The notes beneath the pieces are model-generated. The model ran no database searches. It was given only the letters and a program-made list of their open reading frames with translations, and was not told the DNA's origin. Below, one piece after another: positions 50,788 to 59,646 of a stretch of DNA of 64,000 bases (position 1 is the stretch's first letter; the number at the start of each line of letters is the position of its first letter). The translations under genes and the position numbers were made by a program. Origin of the DNA: JAPOKJ01 sp031421635 (lineage in GTDB: Bacteria; Pseudomonadota; Gammaproteobacteria; Burkholderiales; Burkholderiaceae_E); NCBI GenBank assembly GCA_031421635.1, contig JANOPA010000012.1:75506-139505 (forward strand). The letters run 5' to 3'.

Positions 50788-53193
50788 TTGGGCTTACGGA
50801 TAACTTGGCACGCGCCTGCCTGGGCTCTGTGGCTCGTAATTTCCTTTGGTTTTTTGATCGCTAGCGATGCGATGGCCCTCAAGCCTGCACGAAAAGAAAC
50901 GCCCCTAGCGCAGCCGATCACCCTAGACGCCTCTAAGCCCAAGCCCATAGCGCTTTGGAGCGGCATCCGCGTCTACCTTTCAGACCAAGCGCTCAGCCCT
51001 GCGCAAGCCTTTGAATTACTCAGCGCCGGCAAAGGCTACCCTCTCCTGCACGCTGATGACGACTTCGGACGACACGCCACACCCGTCTGGGCCGCGTTCG
51101 CAATCGATAACCCCTCTGATCGCAACGAAGCCGTGATGCTCAGCACTCGGCAAACAACCTTAGAGGTGTTTGAGCTATACCGATTGACGCGGGGCCAATG
51201 GGATAGAGTGCCCGGGCGTCACGAACTTGCCAAGGAAAGTTTTGAGCGTGATCGCACCCCCAGCTTCGAGCTTAGCCTTAGCGCCCACGAACAAGTGCAA
51301 TACCTTCTTCGCACGGAAACCGCGGCCCCCGTCAAATATCTTCTGGAAATTCAAAACGAACGCGCTTACCGAGCGGATAGTTTTCGACAACACTTTTGGG
51401 TGATTGTGGCTTATGCAGTGCCGCTTGCACTGATGTTGTTTATCACCTTACTGCGGCGTATGGAGCATGCCGGTGGAGACCCGCTCTTTATCGGTTTAGT
51501 CATAGCGGATTTGCTGGCTTCCTCTTGGCTGATTGGACTCGCTCCAGAAATTTTCCCAACCATCTCAGGTTGGACTTTTCGCTGGTTCGGTCAGCTTTCC
51601 TATGGTGCCCTATTCTTTTTGTTGTGCTGGCACGAAAGAGTTTTCCTGGCCTTATACAAATACGTTCCCTGGGCCGACAAGGTGTTACGAATCGCCGGTT
51701 GGATGGGCCTTCTCAGCATTGTCGCTCTTCTATTCGCGGACCTCAGGCTGGGCGCCCAAATGACGCTCCCGATACTTCTGTCGGGCTCCGTGCTTTGCCT
51801 GGTCGTGGCTCTTTTTGCCAACAGGCAAGGCGCGCCCTACGCAAAGACTTACTGTTTAGCCATTGCCGTATATGTTGTTTCCGGTTTGGCTTACGTACTG
51901 TATTACCTCGGCATTGCGCCGATGGAATGGTTTGGAGTCCTTGCCTTTTGCCAAACAGCGGGCATTTGCATCATCATGAGCTTTGCCGTCGCGCGCGCGC
52001 TTCTCGCGAAGGATCAAAAGTTACAAGACGCCCTTGCAGAGTCGGATCAACAGCGCCGCGAAATTCAAGTGCTGGCCATGGAGCGTGATCGCATCTTCGC
52101 CGCGGCCAATCATGACTTACGGCAACCGCTGCAAGCGGTAGCGCTCAATCTCGAACTCATGCGTCAGTTTAATCTTAGCCCAGAGCAACGAGCTATTAGC
52201 GCACGTATGAAGTTGGCCTTGGCGAGCATGTCGAATATGTTGAGTTCCTTTCTCGACTTGAGGCGCGCCGGCATTTCAGAAGGCGCCTTAGAGCTAGAGC
52301 CGCTTGCTCTGGGCCCCTTGCTCGAGAGGCTTGGCTTAGAGTACAGAGAGCATGCTCGGGCCAAGGGCCTCAGTTTGAAAACAGTCAAGACCTCGTTGTG
52401 GGTGCGGAGCGACGGGTTGTTGCTCGAGCGAGCCATTCGCAATTTGCTTTCGAATGCGCTACGTTATACCGATCAAGGCCGAGTGTTAATCGGAGTGCGT
52501 CGACGCGGCACCAAGGTGAGTGTGGTGGTGATCGATAGCGGTCGCGGCATTTCGAACGAGCAAATGGGACAATTGTTTCGGGAAGGCAAAGAGCTTAACA
52601 ATACGCCGTCCGCTGGTCCCGCAAGTCATCAGGCGAAGGACCTTCGCTTCGAGTCTTACGGGCTTGGGCTATTCATCGTTAAAGCGCTATGTGATCGACT
52701 CAGGGCAACGGTGCTCGTCGACAGCAAGGTCGGCGAGGGATCGGCCTTTCAGATTCTGTTGCAAGCGGAGCCCGCGGGACATGCGAAGCAAAGATCGCTT
52801 GAAAGCGCTCCATTGACAGCACTCAATATTTTGGTCATCGATGATGATGATACGGTTCTTTCCGCGCTGAGTAATCTCTTGGTTGCCTGGGGAGCAAAAG
52901 TCACTGCGGAAAGCACGGCACAACGCGCGCAGGCTTTGCTCACCAGCGAAGCCAATTACGACATCGTAATCTGCGATTTCGATCTCGGCACCACAAAAAA
53001 TGGCCTCGATCTTCTGACGATTGCGAAGTTGGCCCAGCCCGACGCCAAGAGAATTCTCATGAGTGGGGGCAACAAAGAAGAGTTACTCACCATTAACCTC
53101 GATCAAGACCTCCTCTGGTTTTCGAAACCAATCGACGCTGCACAACTGCTTCAAGCGCTTGTACATTCCGCGTCACTCGGATATAGTAAGTGA
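50788..53193 (+). CDS. Hybrid sensor histidine kinase with 7TM-DISM-type input
   Basis: This inner-membrane kinase of 801 aa starts from TTG 50788, supported by AAGGA at 4-nt spacing. The region has a signal/TM segment (WALWLVISFGFLIASDAMA), a periplasmic DISM-type sensor domain (about 50-210), seven membrane segments (about 215-410), a coiled coil, and a histidine kinase core with the phosphoacceptor in AAANHDLRQPLQAVALNLEL. N, G1 and G2 boxes follow (LSNALRYTDQGRV, VIDSGRGIS, YGLGLFIVK). The C-terminal receiver has Asp in DIVICDFDLG. The paired regulator is immediately upstream. The signal is unknown; DISM domains can sense carbohydrates or other small ligands. Confidence 0.92.
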   Translation: MGLRITWHAPAWALWLVISFGFLIASDAMALKPARKETPLAQPITLDASKPKPIALWSGIRVYLSDQALSPAQAFELLSAGKGYPLLHADDDFGRHATPVWAAFAIDNPSDRNEAVMLSTRQTTLEVFELYRLTRGQWDRVPGRHELAKESFERDRTPSFELSLSAHEQVQYLLRTETAAPVKYLLEIQNERAYRADSFRQHFWVIVAYAVPLALMLFITLLRRMEHAGGDPLFIGLVIADLLASSWLIGLAPEIFPTISGWTFRWFGQLSYGALFFLLCWHERVFLALYKYVPWADKVLRIAGWMGLLSIVALLFADLRLGAQMTLPILLSGSVLCLVVALFANRQGAPYAKTYCLAIAVYVVSGLAYVLYYLGIAPMEWFGVLAFCQTAGICIIMSFAVARALLAKDQKLQDALAESDQQRREIQVLAMERDRIFAAANHDLRQPLQAVALNLELMRQFNLSPEQRAISARMKLALASMSNMLSSFLDLRRAGISEGALELEPLALGPLLERLGLEYREHARAKGLSLKTVKTSLWVRSDGLLLERAIRNLLSNALRYTDQGRVLIGVRRRGTKVSVVVIDSGRGISNEQMGQLFREGKELNNTPSAGPASHQAKDLRFESYGLGLFIVKALCDRLRATVLVDSKVGEGSAFQILLQAEPAGHAKQRSLESAPLTALNILVIDDDDTVLSALSNLLVAWGAKVTAESTAQRAQALLTSEANYDIVICDFDLGTTKNGLDLLTIAKLAQPDAKRILMSGGNKEELLTINLDQDLLWFSKPIDAAQLLQALVHSASLGYSK

Positions 53194-53204
53194 CTTACCA
53201 GTCA
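53191..53204. promoter_or_regulatory. Candidate TetR-type operator
   Basis: TGACT-TACC-AGTCA is an inverted repeat 7 nt before the tetR start; it also overlaps a second palindrome GTAAGT-G-ACTTAC at 53186-53198. This position and size fit autoregulation by the adjacent TetR protein. It lies partly in the kinase stop codon. Confidence 0.4.
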
Positions 53205-53211
53205 GTAATCC

Positions 53212-53922
53212 ATGAACCTACCAACGTCTACGATCAAAGCACCCGATCTGGTGCACTCCAAATCCGCGATAAACCCACGCTGGGAGCGACGCAAAGAAGC
53301 ACGACCCGCTGAAATCATTTCCGCGGCTCTTGATTTGTTCGTCGAAAAAGGCTTCGCGGCCACCAAACTAGATGAAATCGCCGTTCGTGCTGGTGTCAGT
53401 AAAGGCACACTTTATCTTTACTTTTCAAGTAAAGAGGAGATGTTCAAGGCCGTTGTTAGAGAAACGATTGTTCCCATTATTAAAGAGTTTGCCGATGGGC
53501 TGTCGAGTTCAAATTTGACGGCGACCGAAGGTTTAAATTTGTTTTTTCGCGATTGGTGGAGCAAGTTCGGAAGTACGAAAAGCTCAGGTATTTGTAAGGT
53601 CGTTATTGCGGAGTCTGGCAATTTTCCTGAAATGGCGCTGTTCTTCCAAACTGAAGTGATCGAACCCAGTCACGCCTTAATTGGTCAGATTATCCAATCA
53701 GGGATCAGCACAGGAGAGTTTCGCGAGTTGGATGTCGATAGTGCTTGCCATTTAGTGATGGCACCACTTGTCATTCAGTCAATCTGGCAGCACTCGATTG
53801 GAGTCTGCCAGCCCCAAAGTCATGTCACTGATCCAGAACAGTTAATTCGCGCTCACCGCGAAAACATGTTTCGAGCTTTTGCTTCAGACAGCACATTGGC
53901 GCGGCTTGCCTCGCGCCAGTAA
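53212..53922 (+). CDS. TetR-family repressor of the RND efflux operon
   Basis: This 236-aa DNA-binding protein has an N-terminal extension of about 30 residues, then the TetR helix-turn-helix (AALDLFVEKGFAATKLDEIA, VSKGTLYLYFSSKEEMFKAV). The C-terminal ligand domain is TetR_C-like (FFRDWWSKFGSTKSSGICKV). It precedes an adaptor and an RND pump on the same strand, the common layout for efflux repressors. The inducer is unknown. Confidence 0.92.
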   Translation: MNLPTSTIKAPDLVHSKSAINPRWERRKEARPAEIISAALDLFVEKGFAATKLDEIAVRAGVSKGTLYLYFSSKEEMFKAVVRETIVPIIKEFADGLSSSNLTATEGLNLFFRDWWSKFGSTKSSGICKVVIAESGNFPEMALFFQTEVIEPSHALIGQIIQSGISTGEFRELDVDSACHLVMAPLVIQSIWQHSIGVCQPQSHVTDPEQLIRAHRENMFRAFASDSTLARLASRQ

Positions 53923-54005
53923 CTACCCGCACCCGCGCGCCGTATTTCAAAGGCACGTCACCTACTTAGTACCCGCATCGAAACTGAATCACATTTGAGT
54001 TAGCG

Positions 54006-55253
54006 TTGAACAAAAGAAAACTGAGCATTATCGGTCTCGTCATCGTCGCAATCTTGGGCACGGGGGTGGTGGTCAAAAACAAATTTTCTCAATCGGACTC
54101 TGTATCTGGCGGTAAACCGCTAGCGATAGGAACGGTCGGAACATCGGGTCATCCCCCTGCCAGCGGATCGACCAAAACCGAATCAAGCAAGGCCGATGCA
54201 GGCAGCAAACCTAGGAGCGGACCTGCCAAACCGGTCGTACCGACGTTCATGGAATTGTCTGCGCAAGAGTTGTTCAAAATGACGCCCGGAGATCTTTCGC
54301 GGCGGGTACCTATTACAGGCACTTTGCGGGCCACAAATCAAACCCTTGTGAAGTCGAAAGTCGCTGGCGAGTTAACGGAACTCTTGGTACGAGAAGGAAG
54401 CGCGGTCAAGGCCGGTCAACTCCTGGCCAAAATTGATACCATGGATTTTGACCTGCGCATTAAGGAGCGTGAGGCTCAATTGCGCGGCGCCGAAGCACAG
54501 CTCGATCAGGCTAAACGCACACTCGAAAACAACCGTCAATTACTCGAAAAAAACTTCATCTCTCAAAGCGCGTACGACACCGCCAAGTCTGGCTTTGACG
54601 TCGCCGTCGCCAATCTGGATGCGTTGAAAGCTCAGATGGCACAAGCCAAAAAAGCGCTGAATGACACCCGTGTTTTCGCGCCCATGAATGGCATTGTCGC
54701 GGAACGCTTTGCGCAACCTGGTGAAAAAATATCCCCCGATAGCCGCATTCTCTCGATTGTGGATTTGAGCCGAGTCGAGCTAGAAGCCGCCATTCCGTCC
54801 ACCGATATCGGCTCGGTACGCATCGGTCAGGGCATCAGTCTGACCATTGAAGGTATCGATAAAACTTTCAATGGACAAGTCGTGCGCATTAGCCCCAGCA
54901 CCCAGGCCGGTACGCGCTCGGTCCCCATCTATATTGCGATTGAAAATAAAGACTCCCGAGTGCGCGCGGGACTGTTTGTTCAGGGTGCTCTCTCGCTCGA
55001 CAAACGAAGCAATGTTCTAGTGGTGCCGATCAATGCCCTGCGCGAAGCGGCGGGTCGTAACTTTGTATACATCCTAGAGGGCGAAAGACTTGCCGAGCGC
55101 GATATCAAGCTTGGCGCGCGCGACGAAAATGGGCAAGCCAGTAACGGCAGCGAAGGGGTCATCGAAGTGATCTCGGGACTGAAGGCAGGCGAGCAAATCG
55201 TTGGTGTCAATCTGGGCACCCTGCGGCCCGGTATCACAGTCAAACTCAAGTAA
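54006..55253 (+). CDS. RND efflux periplasmic adaptor
   Basis: This 415-aa membrane-fusion protein starts from a TTG codon. It has an N-terminal membrane anchor (LSIIGLVIVAILGTGVVV) and a Ser/Thr/Pro/Lys-rich spacer of about 60 residues. A lipoyl domain (VKSKVAGELTELLVREGSAVKAG), coiled-coil hairpin, barrel and membrane-proximal domain (SGLKAGEQIVGVNL) follow. The spacer is longer than in AcrA/MexA types. It is 18 nt upstream of the pump gene. Confidence 0.93.
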   Translation: MNKRKLSIIGLVIVAILGTGVVVKNKFSQSDSVSGGKPLAIGTVGTSGHPPASGSTKTESSKADAGSKPRSGPAKPVVPTFMELSAQELFKMTPGDLSRRVPITGTLRATNQTLVKSKVAGELTELLVREGSAVKAGQLLAKIDTMDFDLRIKEREAQLRGAEAQLDQAKRTLENNRQLLEKNFISQSAYDTAKSGFDVAVANLDALKAQMAQAKKALNDTRVFAPMNGIVAERFAQPGEKISPDSRILSIVDLSRVELEAAIPSTDIGSVRIGQGISLTIEGIDKTFNGQVVRISPSTQAGTRSVPIYIAIENKDSRVRAGLFVQGALSLDKRSNVLVVPINALREAAGRNFVYILEGERLAERDIKLGARDENGQASNGSEGVIEVISGLKAGEQIVGVNLGTLRPGITVKLK

Positions 55254-55271
55254 AGCACAGAGGCTCAGCAC

Positions 55272-58200
55272 ATGTGGTTCACTAGAGTTTCAATTCAGCA
55301 CCCGGTGTTTGCCACCATGATGATGCTGGCCTTTGTCGTGTTGGGCCTTTTTTCCTATAACCGGCTTCCGATTGAGCAATTCCCGGACGTGACCTTTCCC
55401 GTCGTAGTGATTTCCACCGAGTATCCAGGGGCCTCACCGGAGGTGGTCGAATCGGACGTTAGTCGAAAAATAGAAGAGCAAGTCAACACCATTAGCGGCG
55501 TTTCGGAGTTGCGTTCGCGCTCTTACGAAGGTCAGTCCGTTGTGATCGTGCAGTTCGATCTCACCATTGACCCGGCCAAGGCGGCACAGGATGTGCGCGA
55601 GAAAATCGCCCTGGTGAAACCCATATTTAAGAAAGAGGTGAAAGAGCCTCTTGTGACCCGCATTAACCCAGACGACAATGCCATCGTCTCGGTGGCCATC
55701 CAATCTGACAAGCGCAGCACCCGGGAACTCACCACCTTGGCGGATCAAGTGGTCAAGCGCCGCATGGAAAACGCACGCGGTGTCGGCCGAGTTAACTTGG
55801 TGGGCGGGCTCAAGCGAGAAATACAGATTCAACTCAAGCCCAGCGAAATGGAGGCGCTGAAGGTAGGTGTTGACCAAGTCATCACAGCCTTGCGCAATGA
55901 AAATCAGGAGCTGCCTGCGGGCACACTGGTCTCAAAGGATCGCGAGCAAGTCGTGCAGATCAAGGCTCGTCTCAAAAACGCTGCCGATTTTGAGCGCATT
56001 ATCATCACTCGGCGCGGTAATCAACCGGTCTATTTGGGCCAGGTGGCTACGGTCCTTGATGGTCAGGAAGAAGAGGAGAACGTCGCCCTGATCAACGGCA
56101 AACGGGCAATTTCGCTCGACATCGTTAAATCACAAGGCGAGAACACCATTCAGGTAGTCGACGGAATTCGCAAACTCACAGTCGATCTCGCCAAGCAATT
56201 ACCTGAGGACGTCAAGCTGGTCGTGGTGCGCGACTCCTCCACCTCAATTCGCAATTCGGTGAAGAGCGTTCAACGCAATATTATCGAAGGCGCCATCCTG
56301 ACGATTCTCATCGTCTTCTTGTTCTTATCGTCCTGGCGCTCGACCGTAATCACCGGCCTCACCTTACCGATCTCTTTGATCGGCACCTTCTTGGTGATGT
56401 TCCTCATGGGCTTCACCATCAATGTCATTACCTTGCTCGCCCTCTCTATTTGCGTGGGTCTCTTGATCGATGACGCGATCGTGGTACGCGAGAACATCGT
56501 ACGGCATCAGGCCATGGGCAAAGATCACAAGCAAGCCTCCTATGACGGCACCCAGGAGATTGGCCTTGCGGTGGCCGCGACCACGTTCACGATTGTTGCG
56601 GTGTTTTTACCGATTGGCTTTATGGGCGGCATTATTGGCCGTTTCTTTAAACAGTTCGGCGTCACAGTTGCCTTTGCAGTCATGCTGTCGATGCTGATTT
56701 CGTTCACGCTCGACCCGATGCTTTCATCGGTGTGGAAAGATCCCGACGCCCAGGGCGCGCGTGGGCGCGGCCCTATTGCCTGGGGCCTACGAAAATTCCA
56801 AGGCTTAATGGAGTCTTTGGAAAATGGCTACGTACACTTGCTGGCTTGGGGTCTACGCAACCGTACCTTGACCTTGGTCATTGCAGTATTGAGTTTGGCC
56901 GGAGCGGTAGTTTTAGTCAAACAAGTGGGTACCGAATTTGTGCCTCAAGGCGATAACAACGAGTTCTATGTTTCTTTCTATACACCGGTAGGCTCCTCAC
57001 TAGAATTAACGCAGCAAAAACTTCAGCAAGTTGAAAAGGCCATGCGCGAGTTCGATGGAGTCACCCTGACCTATGGCACCGTGAATACCGGTGTGGCTTT
57101 AGGTAAAAACTACGCGACGCTTTTTGCAAAGATGATTCCGCGGTCGGAGCGAAAACTCTCTGTGCAACAAATGCGTCGGCCGGTGCGCGAACGCTTAAGC
57201 ACGATCCCAGGCATCACCATCACGGATCTGGGGACGCTCAACGTTGTGGGATCAGGCAAGCCCATCCAGATCAGTATCCTTGGTCAGGATCCTGTCCAGC
57301 TTGAAAAGATCGCCACCCAAGTTCAAAAAGCGGTCGAGTCGATTCCTGGGGTGGTGGACGTGGATAGTTCGTCCAAACCTGCCAAACCCATTTATTCGGT
57401 GGAGATTAACCGCGCCCTTGCATCGGATCTCGGTATCGGTGTAGCCCAAATTAGCGCCGCTCTTCGCCCACTACTTGCCGGTGAATCAGCAAGCACATGG
57501 CGCGCAGCCGATGACGAAAATTACGACGTTAAGGTGCGTTTACCGCGTAGCGAGCGCAACAATGTGGGCGACCTCGAAAGAATGCGCGTCACGTCCAATC
57601 AGGTCGATGCCGACGGTAGTCCCAAGATGATCCCGCTGCGACAGATTGCGGATTTCCAACGTGCCTTAGGCCCCACCCAAATTAACCGCAAAGACTTAAC
57701 CCGTCAAATTGTGATCGCCGCCAATACCGATGGCATCGCGGCTGGTACGGCAGGCGATCTTCTTAAAGTGGAGCTCGCCAAAATTGAAGTCCCACCGGGC
57801 TACCGCTTAGACACTGGTGGAGCCAATAAGGACATGGCCGAGAGCTTCGGGTTTGCCATTCAGGCGCTGGCACTGGCGATCATCTTCATTTATATGATTC
57901 TTGCCTCGCAGTTTGGTAGTTTCATTCAGCCCGTTGCAATCATGGTGTCCCTGCCCTTATCGCTTATTGGTGTCGTGTTGGCCCTGATTTTATGGCGCTC
58001 GACGCTCAATATGTTTTCGATGATCGGCTTCATCATGCTGATGGGCCTGGTGACCAAAAATGCGATTCTATTGATCGACTTTGCCAATCAGGCTCGCTTA
58101 AAAGGCATGGAGCGCACAGCCGCCCTGCTAGAAGCCGCCAAAATTCGCCTTCGTCCAATCCTGATGACGACGCTCGCCATGGTGTTTGGAATGTTACCTC

Positions 58201-58478
58201 TTGCACTCGGCCTCGGAGAAGGCTCTGAGCAGAGAGCCCCACTCGCGCATGCGGTGATTGGAGGCGTCGTAGCCTCGACCTTACTCACTCTCATTGTGGT
58301 GCCCGTCATCTACGCGCTTCTTGACAGCCTGAGTCATAAAGTCTTAAAGAGATCGCGCTATGACCAGGTGCTTCCTCCCTCCCCTGTGGACTTCGCCCCG
58401 CCTGCGTATCCCGCAAATCCGAAGCTAGCCGAGTCCAATGGCCCCGAAATACCTGGACTTGGTAAAATATCGGGTTGA
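55272..58478 (+). CDS. RND (HAE1-type) efflux pump
   Basis: This 1068-aa inner-membrane proton/drug antiporter has the N-terminal start WFTRVSIQHPVFATMMMLAF and NRLPIEQFPDVTFPVVVIST, typical of the family. The TM4 proton-relay segment reads ICVGLLIDDAIVVRENIVRH, and the second half has GFIMLMGLVTKNAILLIDFA. The length is as expected for AcrB-like proteins. No outer-membrane factor is in the operon; the tolC at 59647 is the nearest candidate. The substrate spectrum is unknown. Confidence 0.95.
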   Translation: MWFTRVSIQHPVFATMMMLAFVVLGLFSYNRLPIEQFPDVTFPVVVISTEYPGASPEVVESDVSRKIEEQVNTISGVSELRSRSYEGQSVVIVQFDLTIDPAKAAQDVREKIALVKPIFKKEVKEPLVTRINPDDNAIVSVAIQSDKRSTRELTTLADQVVKRRMENARGVGRVNLVGGLKREIQIQLKPSEMEALKVGVDQVITALRNENQELPAGTLVSKDREQVVQIKARLKNAADFERIIITRRGNQPVYLGQVATVLDGQEEEENVALINGKRAISLDIVKSQGENTIQVVDGIRKLTVDLAKQLPEDVKLVVVRDSSTSIRNSVKSVQRNIIEGAILTILIVFLFLSSWRSTVITGLTLPISLIGTFLVMFLMGFTINVITLLALSICVGLLIDDAIVVRENIVRHQAMGKDHKQASYDGTQEIGLAVAATTFTIVAVFLPIGFMGGIIGRFFKQFGVTVAFAVMLSMLISFTLDPMLSSVWKDPDAQGARGRGPIAWGLRKFQGLMESLENGYVHLLAWGLRNRTLTLVIAVLSLAGAVVLVKQVGTEFVPQGDNNEFYVSFYTPVGSSLELTQQKLQQVEKAMREFDGVTLTYGTVNTGVALGKNYATLFAKMIPRSERKLSVQQMRRPVRERLSTIPGITITDLGTLNVVGSGKPIQISILGQDPVQLEKIATQVQKAVESIPGVVDVDSSSKPAKPIYSVEINRALASDLGIGVAQISAALRPLLAGESASTWRAADDENYDVKVRLPRSERNNVGDLERMRVTSNQVDADGSPKMIPLRQIADFQRALGPTQINRKDLTRQIVIAANTDGIAAGTAGDLLKVELAKIEVPPGYRLDTGGANKDMAESFGFAIQALALAIIFIYMILASQFGSFIQPVAIMVSLPLSLIGVVLALILWRSTLNMFSMIGFIMLMGLVTKNAILLIDFANQARLKGMERTAALLEAAKIRLRPILMTTLAMVFGMLPLALGLGEGSEQRAPLAHAVIGGVVASTLLTLIVVPVIYALLDSLSHKVLKRSRYDQVLPPSPVDFAPPAYPANPKLAESNGPEIPGLGKISG

Positions 58479-58502
58479 GCTCAATTTGCCTGGAAAGAAA
58501 AG

Positions 58503-59228
58503 ATGGATTTCGAACACGCCCGCTTTAATATGGTCGAACAACAGATTCGCCCTTGGGATGTCCTGGATCAAGACGTCCTGGACCTACTCCTCGCCACTAA
58601 CCGTGAAGCGTTTGTCAGCCCCGAGTATCGCAACCTGGCGTTCAGCGACCTTGAAGTTCCCATTGCGTTTGCTGGCAAGACCACGGGCGAAACCATGCTT
58701 GCCCCGAAGGTGGAGGGCCGAATTTTGCAAGCGTTGGCGCTGAAGCGACATGAAACTGTGCTCGTCATTGGGGCTGGTTCCGGCTATATGAGCGCGCTTA
58801 TCGCCCACCGTGCTCGCCGCGTCACCGCAATTGAAATTAACGCCGATATCGGTAAATTTGCTGCAGGCAACCTCAAGGCCAGTGGCCTCTCGAATGTCAA
58901 CCTTCAAATTGGCGATGCTGTGGACTGGTTTAAGGCCGCTCCCGCCAAGACTTCAGAAGACGAAGAGGAACTCGATCAGACTACGGTGAAAAGCTTTGAG
59001 CGTTTCGATGCCATCGTTTTTTGCGGAGGCCTTTCCGTGCTCCCGGAAGGCCTGGTTGCCCGCCTTACCCCCGCCGGTCGAGTGTTCGTTTTCCTGGGGC
59101 AGTTCCCGATTGTGAACGCGAAACTCTTGACGCTAAGCGCCCAAAAGCAGCTTTCCGGACCAGTCTTGTTTGAAACCTCGGCCAAACCGCTGCAGAACTT
59201 TCCCAAAGCGCGCTCGTTTGCGTTTTGA
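58503..59228 (+). CDS. pcm: Protein-L-isoaspartate O-methyltransferase family protein
   Basis: This SAM-dependent methyltransferase of 241 aa repairs isoaspartyl residues. It opens DFEHARFNMVEQQIRPWDVL, has the SAM motif VLVIGAGSGYMSALIAHRA and the post-motif FCGGLSVLPEGLVARL. Betaproteobacterial members before tolC/waaA, like this one, are somewhat diverged from E. coli Pcm. An acidic insertion (SEDEEELD) lies before the final strands. It starts 24 bp after the RND pump. Confidence 0.88.
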   Translation: MDFEHARFNMVEQQIRPWDVLDQDVLDLLLATNREAFVSPEYRNLAFSDLEVPIAFAGKTTGETMLAPKVEGRILQALALKRHETVLVIGAGSGYMSALIAHRARRVTAIEINADIGKFAAGNLKASGLSNVNLQIGDAVDWFKAAPAKTSEDEEELDQTTVKSFERFDAIVFCGGLSVLPEGLVARLTPAGRVFVFLGQFPIVNAKLLTLSAQKQLSGPVLFETSAKPLQNFPKARSFAF

Positions 59229-59268
59229 CGACCGATTATTAACAACCGTCTTTCCCGAAATCACTTAC

Positions 59269-59595
59269 GTGCAGCACATTTCCGCCCCTCAACTCGCGCA
59301 GGCTATCAAGTCTACGGCGAGCGATAGCAAATTGCGTTTGCTGGATGTGCGCGAGCCTTGGGAGCTTGAGATTGCAAGTCTACCGAACGCAACACACATC
59401 CCAATGGGTGAAATAACAGCACGTTTTGAAGAACTTAATCGCGATCAGACGGTGGTGTGCATCTGTCACCATGGCGTGCGCAGCCTGCAAGTTGGTTTAT
59501 TTCTGGAGAGAAATGGTTTCGACGATGTCATCAACCTGACCGGCGGTATCGATGCCTGGACCAAGTTGGTAGACAGTTCGTGCCCAAGCTATTAG
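59269..59595 (+). CDS. Rhodanese-like sulfurtransferase
   Basis: This single-domain rhodanese of 108 aa starts at GTG 59269 (QHISAPQLAQ). The landmark LLDVREPWELEIASLP and the active-site loop CHHGVRS with catalytic Cys are present, followed by GGIDAWTKLVD. Members move sulfane sulfur. It lies between pcm and tolC, a conserved betaproteobacterial order. Confidence 0.9.
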   Translation: MQHISAPQLAQAIKSTASDSKLRLLDVREPWELEIASLPNATHIPMGEITARFEELNRDQTVVCICHHGVRSLQVGLFLERNGFDDVINLTGGIDAWTKLVDSSCPSY

Positions 59596-59646
59596 GCTTG
59601 CCTTTAACTTATGAAAACATATTCGACTTAAGTCTTGGAGCAGTAA

